A DNA stretch of 64,000 nucleotides from BJGV01 sp965205785 (GTDB lineage Bacteria > Pseudomonadota > Gammaproteobacteria > Burkholderiales > Nitrosomonadaceae), in contig OZ242188.1 in NCBI GenBank assembly GCA_965205785.1, positions 682,001-746,000 of the forward strand, given 5' to 3'. Every line of letters starts with the position of its first letter. The stretch's first letter is position 1. Position numbers and translations under genes: made by a program. The notes below the pieces were generated by a model, which made no database searches, was not told where the DNA came from, and was given only the letters and a program-made list of their open reading frames with translations. Shown piece after piece: positions 35,759-44,637 of the stretch.

Positions 35759-36925
35759 TTATACCGCTCTTAAAGAATCTACAATACTAAGATGAGCGGC
35801 CTTTACTGCAGGAAGAAAACCTCCAATCAATCCCATAATTAATGCAAATACAAATGATTTTATTATTATTGAAGAATTTAATGTAAAACCAAAAGCAAGT
35901 TCAGAGAACGATTGCCAATTCATTGTTGAAATCGTAAAGAATTGCATGAATGATGCCAGTACTAGACCGATTATCCCGCCCACTGCACCAAGAATTAATG
36001 ATTCCGTCAAAAAAGCAGATAAAATATTTTTTCTACGAAATCCCAGTGCGCGTAGTGTTCCTATTTCCATTATACGGTTTGCAACTGATGCATACATAGT
36101 AATCATTGCTCCTATAATTGCTCCAACAGAAAAAAAACTGGATAATGCCACCCCTAGATAACGGATAAAGTTTGATAGTACTTGTGATTGCTCTGCATAG
36201 AAAATACTTTCCTTTTTAGCCTCAAGAGTAAGCCTCGGATCACCTTCAATACGTGTTTTAAGATTCTGAAATTTTGCTGGATCATTCATTTTAAGTATAA
36301 CTGAAGAATAAACTGGCCTACGAAATGCCTGCATTAGTTGATCTACATCTCCCCAGATTTCTGAATCAAAACCTGTTTTACCTGCATCAAAAATACCGAC
36401 TACTGTCCATTCACGCTTACCAAAATATAACTTCTCACCAATCCCTGCACCATTGTAGCGATCTGCAATGCTTTTACCTGCAATAATTTCTGATAAACCT
36501 AGTCGGAACATACGCCCACTAACAATCTTTACTTGTGGGCGCAGCAGAATCCCAGTTTGCCCAACTCCACGAATCAATACATTAGAAGACTTATCAGAAT
36601 CCCTACGAGTTAAAGAGATCAGTACAACAGATTCCTTTGATGTCAACCGAGTATTACTTCCACCAAACGCTATCTCAGGCTGGCTTTCAACAATGGCAGC
36701 TTGGTCACGACTTATGACACTCTGTATTTCAGTTTCAGCAGAACGACGTGTGACCACAACGTTATCTGGTGACCCTGTTTCAACTAAAGTTATTCTAAGT
36801 CCCTCCTCAAGCATTAATACTGTGGCAAATACAAATACTACAAGTGCCATACCGCCTGCAGTAAGTAATGTAGTAAATTTACGTGTTACTAAATTACGAA
36901 TTATGTATGAGAACGGGATAGTCAT
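35759..36925 (-). CDS. ABC transporter permease (MacB/DevC/FtsX type), second permease
   Basis: A 388-residue permease with one N-terminal membrane helix (about 20-40), a large periplasmic MacB-like domain (about 45-255) and three C-terminal helices (about 265-380) of the FtsX fold, ending AAHLSIVDSLRAV. It is the last gene of a four-gene exporter operon on the minus strand (adaptor, ATPase, permease, permease). The ATG lies 19 bases after the end of the interrupted permease. Confidence 0.88.
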   Translation of the reverse strand: MTIPFSYIIRNLVTRKFTTLLTAGGMALVVFVFATVLMLEEGLRITLVETGSPDNVVVTRRSAETEIQSVISRDQAAIVESQPEIAFGGSNTRLTSKESVVLISLTRRDSDKSSNVLIRGVGQTGILLRPQVKIVSGRMFRLGLSEIIAGKSIADRYNGAGIGEKLYFGKREWTVVGIFDAGKTGFDSEIWGDVDQLMQAFRRPVYSSVILKMNDPAKFQNLKTRIEGDPRLTLEAKKESIFYAEQSQVLSNFIRYLGVALSSFFSVGAIIGAMITMYASVANRIMEIGTLRALGFRRKNILSAFLTESLILGAVGGIIGLVLASFMQFFTISTMNWQSFSELAFGFTLNSSIIIKSFVFALIMGLIGGFLPAVKAAHLSIVDSLRAV

Positions 36926-36944
36926 ATTTTGTACTTATAGCATT

Positions 36945-38111
36945 TTATCCAATGCTCCTTAGTCCCTCTACAATCGGAATTCGTGCTGAACGAAATGCTG
37001 GAAGTACTGCTGCAGTAATACCCACCAAAAGTGAAGCAATAGCTTGCATGTAAATTGTTTCTAGTGATACGCCAAATACTGGAAAAAGTGTCCCAACTTT
37101 CTCGCTAAACATGGAGGCAATGGGGAAAGTTAATTAAATACCAATTAATGTTCCTAAAAATGCAATTATCATAGACTCGCCATAAATCAATCCGGAGATA
37201 AAGCGATGACTAAAGCCTAATGCTTTCAAAGTAGCATATTCACTTGTTCGCTCACGTGCTGTCATTGCCATAGTGTTAGCCATAACAGCAAGAATTATTA
37301 ATATAACCACATATGAAACGATTCGGATTGCCACCACTATTGCCTCGGTCATAGAAACAAATCCCAATTGAAATGCTTTCTCTGTTTCTGTGCGAGTTTC
37401 TGCAAGTGAATTCTTAAATAGTTTATCGACTTCACTTGATATTTCAGATGCTCTGCTTGGCTCAGAAATATTGATGGCATATACACCTACCCAATCAGTT
37501 GTACGAGCTGAACGAGCTGTAACCCTTTTTCTCGTTTCATTTAAATAATCCCAGTGAAAGAAAAACTGAGAAGTATCTGTTTTGGCTTCTGCGCCATCAT
37601 AGATAGCGCGCACAGTAAATTTCCATGTGCCAGGATAAATCGTGCCACGTATAGGTACCGTATCTCCTATTTTAAAGCCGTATACGTCTGCCAGCTTACG
37701 CCCAACTACGCAACCCTTGCGGTCAATTGTAAAAGCAGTTAAATCTTTTGATGGAATAATATATTCTGAATAAACATCAAAATATGTTTTTGCATCAATC
37801 GCAAATTGAGGGAAAAAGTTCTTTTCAGTAATATAAACTCCTCCAAACCAACTGGCATGAGTAATCTCTGTAACTCCCCGAATTTTTCTTATTCTATCCT
37901 GATATTTGATAGGCAAATGAAATACTAATGATATGGCATTTCGTGTTACTAATCGTGTTTCTGAAGAGCCTTCAGCACCTGAATACCAAGCATCTACTAC
38001 AGTTCGCAATAATCCAAAAGCTACTATTGCTACTATAATTCCAAGCACAGTCAAGCCAGTCCGTAATTTGTGTCGTAAAGTATTACGAAGAATAAGTTTT
38101 AGAAAATGCAT
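36945..38111 (-). pseudogene. ABC transporter permease (DevC/FtsX type) with in-frame stop at codon 326
   Basis: The frame from ATG 38111 encodes a MacB/FtsX permease (N-terminal helix about 15-35, periplasmic domain, helices from about 255) up to LGTLIGI, where TAA occurs (37134-37136). The same frame continues immediately with LTFPIASMFSEK, then the expected last helix (SLLVGITAAVLPAFRSARIP) and VEGLRSIG to a stop at 36945. Read through, it is 388 codons, the same length as the sister permease. A single C-to-T change in CAA would explain the stop. The truncated product would lack the last membrane helix. It may be a genuine nonsense mutation or a base error. Confidence 0.88.
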
Positions 38112-38181
38112 TTTTGCAGTAATTATGCAATGATAAGCGATGCTACCCTGAATGTCAGAAGAACAAAAATTATCTGATGAA

Positions 38182-38874
38182 TTAATTTACTATTCCTAAT
38201 TCTCCTTTTTCCAGATGCCGAATTAAATGTGCAGTTTTTGCAGCATGAGGGTCATGTGTAACCATGATGATAGTTTTCTCCATTTCTTTATTGAGACGAT
38301 CAAGTATGGCAAGAATCTCACCTGCAGATGCGCGATCCAAATCACCCGTAGGCTCATCTGCAACCAATATAACTGGATCAGTAATAAAAGCACGAGCAAT
38401 AGCTACACGTTGCTGTTGCCCGCCAGATAATTCAGAAGGATAATGCTCCATACGATCAGAGAGCCCAACCATTACTAGAGCCAATTCCACGCGTTCCCTA
38501 CGTTCCTTAAATGTAAGTTGTGTTAGTAATAATGGTAATTCCACATTCTCAAATGCCGTTAATACCGGCATCAAATTATAAAACTGAAAAATAAAGCCGA
38601 CGTTAGCTGCTCTCCAATCAGCCAGCTCTCCCTCAGACAAGAGCGTAATATCTGTGCCTCCTACTTTCAGAACACCACTATCCGGCTTATCAATTCCTGC
38701 AATCAAATTGAGTAAAGTACTTTTACCAGAACCTGAAGGTCCCATTAAAGCAATAAATTCACCCGTAGGAATATCAAATGTAATATCGGTCAACACAGGT
38801 ACAACCTGTTCACCACGGTGATAGGATTTTGTGAGATTCCTAATATGGACAATAGGGTTTGAAGTATTTTCCAT
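38182..38874 (-). CDS. ABC transporter ATP-binding protein (LolD/MacB type)
   Basis: A 230-residue ATPase with Walker A GPSGSGKSTLLN near residue 45, the Q-loop in FIFQFYNLMP near 95, signature LSGGQQQRVAIARA near 144, Walker B VILVADEPTGDLD near 163 and the H-loop VTHDPHAA near 205. It pairs with the two FtsX-type permeases downstream and the adaptor upstream to form a tripartite exporter. The substrate is unknown; such systems export antibiotics, peptides or lipids. Confidence 0.92.
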   Translation of the reverse strand: MENTSNPIVHIRNLTKSYHRGEQVVPVLTDITFDIPTGEFIALMGPSGSGKSTLLNLIAGIDKPDSGVLKVGGTDITLLSEGELADWRAANVGFIFQFYNLMPVLTAFENVELPLLLTQLTFKERRERVELALVMVGLSDRMEHYPSELSGGQQQRVAIARAFITDPVILVADEPTGDLDRASAGEILAILDRLNKEMEKTIIMVTHDPHAAKTAHLIRHLEKGELGIVN

Positions 38875-38893
38875 GCTGCTAATAAAGTTCCAT

Positions 38894-40111
38894 TTATTTC
38901 ACTATAGTTTTAACCATATCACCATTATCAAGATCCTCTCCTGGTCTTAATACAATTTTATCTCCTGGCTTAGGTCCTTTTAGTACCTCAATCATATCTC
39001 CAATTTCCAAGCCAATTTCAATTGGTATTTCAACCGCCTCTTCTTCTTTAATAAGAAATACTACGTTCCTGTTATTTCGCTGAACTATAGCATCAGGCTG
39101 TATTACAGTACGAGAAGTGCGTTGATCAGCCGGCATTTCTTTTTCACGAAATGCTATTTTTGCGCTCATTTCTGGCAGCACATTAGGATCACGATCAACA
39201 AATTTTACCTTTACAAGTACAGTAGCTTTTGAACGATCTACCGTCGGAACTATACGCTGCACAATACCACGCAAACGTGCTGCTGGTAGCGCATCTAACT
39301 GAATTTCACATGGCTGCTCAAGCTTTACTTTATGTAGATTTGATTCAGATACGTCAGCTTCAACCTCTAGTGTATCCATGTCCGCCATAGTTACCACTGC
39401 ACCTTTTGAATTCAGTGCGGAAGAAAAGGGTGTTACTACATCGCCAACATTGGCACTTTTTGTCAACACTACACCATCAAACGGCGCGCGTATCAAAGTT
39501 TGTTCTACTGATATTTGTGCTACATGATGACCCGCCCGGGCTGCCCCGATTGCAGCCTGATACCCAATGACAGCAGCCTGTGATTTACGAAGACGAGCTA
39601 CAGCTACATCATATACTGATTGAGAAATAAAGTTTTTTGCTAATAAACCTTCTGTTCGCTTAAGTGATCTCTTCGCATCTGTTAGTTCTGCTTTCCCCTG
39701 CTGGAGGTTTGCTACTGCTACCTTAACACTGGCTGCTGCTTGTTCCATAGTGGCTGAAACATCTTTATTTTCCAGCTGCGCAATTACCTCTCCCTTTTTT
39801 ACTTTACTACCTTCAGTTACGCCTAGCCATTCAACACGCCCAGTTGCCTTAGATGCTACAGCTGCTTTTCTTTGTGCTACCACATATCCTGTAGCATTAA
39901 GTAGTGTGAATGATTGTGAGGGATAAGCTGTAGTGACAGTAGCAGATTCTATTTCAATAGCTGTGATACTTCTGAAGTATACAATCAAAAATAACACCAA
40001 TACTATAGCGACAACAAGCGTAACCATAAGACTAGATTTTCTCTTACGATTGGTTAAACCAGTAGCGCCATTTCTATCAATTTTTAATTTGGATAAATCT
40101 TCGTTAGCCAC
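38894..40111 (-). CDS. Periplasmic adaptor (HlyD/RND membrane-fusion family)
   Basis: A 405-residue membrane-fusion protein: an N-terminal membrane anchor (about 30-48, VTLVVAIVLVLFLIVYF), the barrel-sandwich hybrid half (GRVEWLGVTEGSKVKKGEVIAQLE near 90), an alpha-hairpin (about 115-185), the second lipoyl half (TLIRAPFDGVVL near 205) and beta-barrel domains to the end. It is the first gene of the four-gene ABC exporter and should bridge the inner-membrane complex to an outer-membrane channel not encoded here. Confidence 0.9.
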   Translation of the reverse strand: MANEDLSKLKIDRNGATGLTNRKRKSSLMVTLVVAIVLVLFLIVYFRSITAIEIESATVTTAYPSQSFTLLNATGYVVAQRKAAVASKATGRVEWLGVTEGSKVKKGEVIAQLENKDVSATMEQAAASVKVAVANLQQGKAELTDAKRSLKRTEGLLAKNFISQSVYDVAVARLRKSQAAVIGYQAAIGAARAGHHVAQISVEQTLIRAPFDGVVLTKSANVGDVVTPFSSALNSKGAVVTMADMDTLEVEADVSESNLHKVKLEQPCEIQLDALPAARLRGIVQRIVPTVDRSKATVLVKVKFVDRDPNVLPEMSAKIAFREKEMPADQRTSRTVIQPDAIVQRNNRNVVFLIKEEEAVEIPIEIGLEIGDMIEVLKGPKPGDKIVLRPGEDLDNGDMVKTIVK

Positions 40112-40213
40112 AGGAACACCTTTGATTTTTCAATGGGGTGATTATGGCGCAGAAGTAATACTATCGCTAGAAATCTATAAAAGAACCATAAATAAAGTTC
40201 TCTAGCTATAAAT

Positions 40214-41551
40214 CTACTCTAACCTTACCATTTTTGAACGTGACAGGGGTGGATTCTTAGAAAAATATCGCTTAATGCCATCGAGCATTGCTTTAGCCAT
40301 TTTGTCTTGATAGGCTTTATTTCTAAGCTTTTTCTCTTCATCCGGATTACTGATAAATGCAGTCTCCACTAAAATTGAAGGAATGTCTGGAGATTTAAGT
40401 ACGGCAAATCCCGCCTGTTCTACATTACTCTTATGCAAATGATTTATTTCACCAATCTCTGATAATACTTCCCTTGCAAGGGTATGACTATCCTCTCTTG
40501 TCTGTGACAACGAAAGATCCAAAAGAGTTTTATTAAGATAGGGATCCTTAGTATCAAGATTTACACCTCCGATTAGATCAGCATCATTTTCTTTCTTAGC
40601 CAGCCAGCGTGCAGCAGCTGATGTTGCACCACGTTCTGATAACGTAAAAACAGAAGAACCTCTTGCATGTGGCTTAACAAAAGCATCGGCATGAATCGAT
40701 ACAAATAAATCTGCATTTAGTTTTCGTGCCTTTTCTAGACGCATTGGTAGTGACAGAAAATAATCGCCATCCCGAGTTAATGCTGCACGCATGTTAGGTT
40801 CAGCATCTATTTTAGCTTTTAGTTTTCGTGCAATGGCAAGAGTAATATTTTTCTCATGTGTGCCTCTCTTACTTATTGCTCCAGGGTCTTCTCCTCCGTG
40901 ACCAGGATCAATTGCAACAGTAATAAGTCTTACCGTTGAATCAGACCTCTTGTTGCCAGCTATGATCGTTCTTGATTTTCTATCAGACTTAATATGTTCA
41001 TAGGCATTTGCCTGTGCCGATTTAACTGCCCCTTCATTTAGTAGCGCCATCAAAGGATCAGGCGGAGAAATAGGATAAATATCCAGGACTAAACGATGGC
41101 CGTAGTCTCCTACCGGTTTAAGTACAAATGCTTGTGGCTTAACCTCACTTTTTAAATCTAATACAAGCCGCAAAATTCCTGGTTTAAATCGACCAATACG
41201 AAGTGCACGAATATATAAATTATCAGCACTTATTTTCCCAGGTAATTTTTTTATTTCAGAAGTAAACGTAACATCTTCTAAATCCATTACTACTCGATCC
41301 GGATTCTTAAGTAAAATAAGTGCGTAATTTATAGGTGTATCTGATTCTAGTGTAAGACGGGTATACTCTGATGCCGGCCAAATACGAGTAGAACTAACTG
41401 TTGTGTCAGCAGAAACAGCATCAACAAATATAGAGAACTGAGATGCCACTAGAAACAAAATGGTATAAAACTTTGATAAAAATGATATCCTTGGACAATC
41501 AGTTGATGTCTTGGTTAAGGATACCTTTAAACTTGCCAATCGCTCAAACAC
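40214..41551 (-). CDS. amiC: N-acetylmuramoyl-L-alanine amidase AmiC
   Basis: This zinc amidase cleaves the peptide from MurNAc during daughter-cell separation. The 445-residue protein has an N-terminal export signal (hydrophobic stretch about 26-46), an AMIN domain (about 55-160) that targets septal peptidoglycan, and an Amidase_3 domain (about 210-435) with VAIDPGHGGEDPGAISKRG, SIHADAF and VETAFISNPDEE. It starts at a GTG with GGAGG ten bases upstream and overlaps the tsaE tail by 25 bases, so the two are coupled. Confidence 0.93.
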   Translation of the reverse strand: MFERLASLKVSLTKTSTDCPRISFLSKFYTILFLVASQFSIFVDAVSADTTVSSTRIWPASEYTRLTLESDTPINYALILLKNPDRVVMDLEDVTFTSEIKKLPGKISADNLYIRALRIGRFKPGILRLVLDLKSEVKPQAFVLKPVGDYGHRLVLDIYPISPPDPLMALLNEGAVKSAQANAYEHIKSDRKSRTIIAGNKRSDSTVRLITVAIDPGHGGEDPGAISKRGTHEKNITLAIARKLKAKIDAEPNMRAALTRDGDYFLSLPMRLEKARKLNADLFVSIHADAFVKPHARGSSVFTLSERGATSAAARWLAKKENDADLIGGVNLDTKDPYLNKTLLDLSLSQTREDSHTLAREVLSEIGEINHLHKSNVEQAGFAVLKSPDIPSILVETAFISNPDEEKKLRNKAYQDKMAKAMLDGIKRYFSKNPPLSRSKMVRLE

Positions 41552-42009
41552 TGTCTGCCTACCTCCGTACCAGCCTGAATTTCAATATTTCGTCCCGTAT
41601 CAGTTATAGTAAAAGAAATCTGTACATCCGCTATGGGCAATAGTTCTTCAGCTTTTTCGGGCCATTCCACCAGACAAATTGAATTTTCATTAAAATATTC
41701 ACGAAAACCAGCTTCTTCCCATTCTATAGGATCAGCGAAACGATAGAAATCAAAGTGATAGAAGTATAACCTAGAAAATTTATAAAGTTCAATTAAATTA
41801 TATGTAGGACTTTTTACTTTGCCCTCATAACCCGAGCCTCGCAGGATACCCCTAGCAAGTGTTGTTTTGCCCGCACCAAGGTCTCCCTTAAGAAAGATAA
41901 TAAGTCCCGGACGTAGTATCGCTGCAATCTCTGCACCAAAAGCCAGAGTTGCAGCTTCACTCTCAAGGTGGCATGTTGTAACGAAATTGTTATGATGAGA
42001 ACTATGCAA
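41527..42009 (-). CDS. tsaE: tRNA threonylcarbamoyladenosine ATPase TsaE
   Basis: TsaE is the ATPase of the complex (with TsaB and TsaD) that makes t6A37 in tRNAs. The 160-residue sequence shows the P-loop GDLGAGKTTLARGIL near residue 42, SPTYNLIELY near 66, HFDFYRFADPIEWEEAG near 80 and LVEWPEKAEELLP near 112. It starts at a TTG (42009), which lies inside the 5' end of the divergent queG gene. No ATG is available in frame. amiC follows and overlaps. Confidence 0.93.
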   Translation of the reverse strand: MHSSHHNNFVTTCHLESEAATLAFGAEIAAILRPGLIIFLKGDLGAGKTTLARGILRGSGYEGKVKSPTYNLIELYKFSRLYFYHFDFYRFADPIEWEEAGFREYFNENSICLVEWPEKAEELLPIADVQISFTITDTGRNIEIQAGTEVGRQCLSDWQV

Positions 42010-43098
42010 AAAAATATTTCCAATTATCTATTTAAAGATTTAGTCTCTTTAACAAGTGATATCAAAACTTGGAGCAAAGAACTTGGCTTCCAAGAAATTG
42101 GCATCTCTGATGCTAAAGCTGATAATTCACATGTAGAGACAGGCCTGATAAAGTGGCTCAATAAAGGTTATCACGGCAATATGGATTATATGGCAAAACA
42201 TGGTATTAAACGTTCTCATCCAGACAAACTAATACCGGGTACGCTGCGGGTAATTTCGGTACGAATGAATTATTCATCGTCTAAAATAAGAAACAGCTGG
42301 CAAGTAATGCAAGATAATGAGAAAGCATTCATTTCTCGCTATGCTCTTGGCCGAGATTATCACAAAGTATTACGCAGTCGATTACAAAAACTTGCTGATA
42401 AAATAACTGAGCAGATAGGCTATTTTAATTATCGTGTTTTTTCTGATAGTGCTCCTGTTATGGAAGTGGAGTGGGCACAAAGATCTGGTCTTGGATGGCG
42501 CGGAAAACATACCTTATTACTTTCGCGTGAAGCCGGTTCAATGTTTTTCCTTGGTGAAATATATACTGATTTGCTACTACCTGTTGACGATCCTACCGAT
42601 AATCACTGTGGTACTTGTACTAAATGTATAGATATATGCCCAACTAAAGCCATAATAGAACCCTATCGATTAGATGCAAGGCGATGCATTTCCTATCTTA
42701 CTATCGAACACAAAGGCAGCATTCCGGAATCCTTGCGCCCCTTGATTGGAAACCGAGTCTATGGGTGCGATGATTGTCAGCTAATTTGTCCCTGGAATAA
42801 ATATGCCACTAATACTGGAGAAAACGACTTTGCTGTACGTAATGGTCTAGATAACTCATCCTTAGTTGAGTTATTTAGCTGGAGTAAAGAAGAATTTGAC
42901 GCTAAGCTTGCTGGCAGCCCAATTCGTCGAATCGGTTACGAACAATGGCTCCGTAACCTTGCAGTAGGATTAGGTAATGCTTCATCTTCCAAAAATATTT
43001 CTGATGCATTAAAAACTCGATATAACTATAACTCGCCTTTGGTTCGTGAGCATGTGCAATGGGCTTTACGACAGCATGAGCTGACTAACAAAGTGTAA
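42004..43098 (+). CDS. queG: Epoxyqueuosine reductase QueG
   Basis: QueG is a cobalamin- and Fe-S-dependent enzyme that completes queuosine in tRNA. The sequence shows two [4Fe-4S] motifs, CGTCTKCIDICPTKAI and CDDCQLICPWN, and the central FSDSAPVMEVEWAQRSGLGWRGK. I chose the ATG at 42004 (364 residues) because homologues start near here (SLTSDIKTWSKELGF) and a GAG lies just upstream. Two nearby ATGs (41992, 41995) and a GTG at 41968 are alternatives. Its 5' end overlaps that of the divergent tsaE. Confidence 0.93.
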   Translation: MQKNISNYLFKDLVSLTSDIKTWSKELGFQEIGISDAKADNSHVETGLIKWLNKGYHGNMDYMAKHGIKRSHPDKLIPGTLRVISVRMNYSSSKIRNSWQVMQDNEKAFISRYALGRDYHKVLRSRLQKLADKITEQIGYFNYRVFSDSAPVMEVEWAQRSGLGWRGKHTLLLSREAGSMFFLGEIYTDLLLPVDDPTDNHCGTCTKCIDICPTKAIIEPYRLDARRCISYLTIEHKGSIPESLRPLIGNRVYGCDDCQLICPWNKYATNTGENDFAVRNGLDNSSLVELFSWSKEEFDAKLAGSPIRRIGYEQWLRNLAVGLGNASSSKNISDALKTRYNYNSPLVREHVQWALRQHELTNKV

Positions 43099-43211
43099 AA
43101 AGATAAGTCTGCTATATATAAAAGTGGTTTTAATCTGCCTTGTACCAGACCAGGATTGATTTAATAACTGCTTATATAAACCTTTTATAAGTAACGGGTC
43201 ACTAGAAAAAT

Positions 43212-43589
43212 ATGCTACTTGCTGATGCAATTCTTATTTTTCATTTTCTCTTTGTACTTTTTGTTGTTGGAGGACTACCAGCAATCTGGATCGGGGCATG
43301 GCTAAAATTAGATTTTGTACGAAATATCTGGTTCCGAATTACTCATCTTGCTGCTATTCTTTTTGTTGTTGGAGAATCTCTCTTTGGCATAGTCTGCCCT
43401 CTCACAATATGGGAAGACAATCTACGCCAACTTGAATCTGATAGTAGCTTTATCCAACGATGGATACACCATATTCTGTTTTATGAACTTCCAGAAGGAC
43501 TGCTTACATTTGCATATATACTATTTGCGATCTTGATCGTAGCTACATTCTTACTGATTCCACCATGTCATCAAAATACCCGCACCTAA
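43212..43589 (+). CDS. DUF2784 membrane protein
   Basis: A 125-residue protein with three or four membrane helices (about 5-25, 40-60, 95-118). The conserved GIVCPLTIWEDNLRQ and HHILFYELP segments identify DUF2784. The function is unknown. It follows queG by 113 bases on the same strand. Confidence 0.82.
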   Translation: MLLADAILIFHFLFVLFVVGGLPAIWIGAWLKLDFVRNIWFRITHLAAILFVVGESLFGIVCPLTIWEDNLRQLESDSSFIQRWIHHILFYELPEGLLTFAYILFAILIVATFLLIPPCHQNTRT

Positions 43590-43655
43590 TTCTTTATTTC
43601 TTTGAAAATAGTTACATAATTTCTATCAATAGCCCGAATACAACTTGATACATTA

Positions 43656-44531
43656 TTAAATTACTTCTATTTCTTTATGCTTTGAATCAAATGAAACTTG
43701 ATTAATTGTTGTAGCACTATCAGCCACATGTTTATTATCAATCCGGAGTCCTTGAAAGTCATAAAGTACATTATCAACTAAGTGTGAGGGCTGTACATTT
43801 CGTAGCGCAGTAAACATAGTTTCTAACCTTCCAGGATATTTTTTGTCCCATTCCTGCATCATGTCTTTAATTACCTGGCGCTGTAAATTTTTCTGTGAAC
43901 CACATAAATTGCAAGGGATAATAGGAAATTTTTCAGAGGCTGCATAAGCTACCAAGTCCTTTTCCTTACAATATGCAAGTGGACGAATCACAATATGCCG
44001 ACCGTTATCATTTATTAATTTAGGTGACATGGCCTTAAGCTTGCCACCATAAAAAAGATTAAGAAATAATGTTTCAAGAATATCGTCTCGGTGATGACCC
44101 AATGCAATTTTAGTTGCACCTATCTCACTAGCAACTCGATATAATACACCCCGCCTTAGACGTGAACATAGACTACAGGTAGTCTTGCCCTCAGAAATAA
44201 TCTGTTTTACCACACTGTAAGTGTCTTGTTCAACGATACGAAAAGGTATACCAATTTTAGTGAGATACTCTGGCAGTACATGTTCGGGAAACCCGGGTTG
44301 CTTCTGATCTAGATTTACGACTACTAATTCAAACTGTAATGGTGCGTGTGACTGAAGATTACGCAGTATGTCTAACAAAGCATAGCTGTCTTTACCGCCG
44401 GAAAGGCAGACCATGATGCGGTCTCCTGCTTCAACCATATTGAAATCTGTTATGGCTGAACCAACCAGACGCCTTAATCTCTTATGAAGTTTATTAGTAT
44501 TGTATTTTTCTTTTCTAGACCTTACTTCCAT
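43656..44531 (-). CDS. ttcA: tRNA 2-thiocytidine(32) synthetase TtcA
   Basis: TtcA is an ATP-dependent enzyme with a [4Fe-4S] cluster that thiolates C32 of tRNA. It has the PP-loop LSGGKDSYALLD near residue 48 and the pair of CxxC motifs CSLCSRLRRG and CNLCGSQKNLQRQ. I chose the ATG at 44531 because GAGG lies six bases upstream; a TTG nine codons earlier (44558) has no support. The product is then 291 residues. It is convergent with DUF2784. Confidence 0.94.
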   Translation of the reverse strand: MEVRSRKEKYNTNKLHKRLRRLVGSAITDFNMVEAGDRIMVCLSGGKDSYALLDILRNLQSHAPLQFELVVVNLDQKQPGFPEHVLPEYLTKIGIPFRIVEQDTYSVVKQIISEGKTTCSLCSRLRRGVLYRVASEIGATKIALGHHRDDILETLFLNLFYGGKLKAMSPKLINDNGRHIVIRPLAYCKEKDLVAYAASEKFPIIPCNLCGSQKNLQRQVIKDMMQEWDKKYPGRLETMFTALRNVQPSHLVDNVLYDFQGLRIDNKHVADSATTINQVSFDSKHKEIEVI

Positions 44532-44637
44532 TGCAATCCTCATAAAATGAAAACACAAATAACTATACTAATTTGAAGAAATTAGGCCTTCTTTTACAAT
44601 ATTAATTGTATCCAAGAAGAAAGAAAAACCAGAACTA

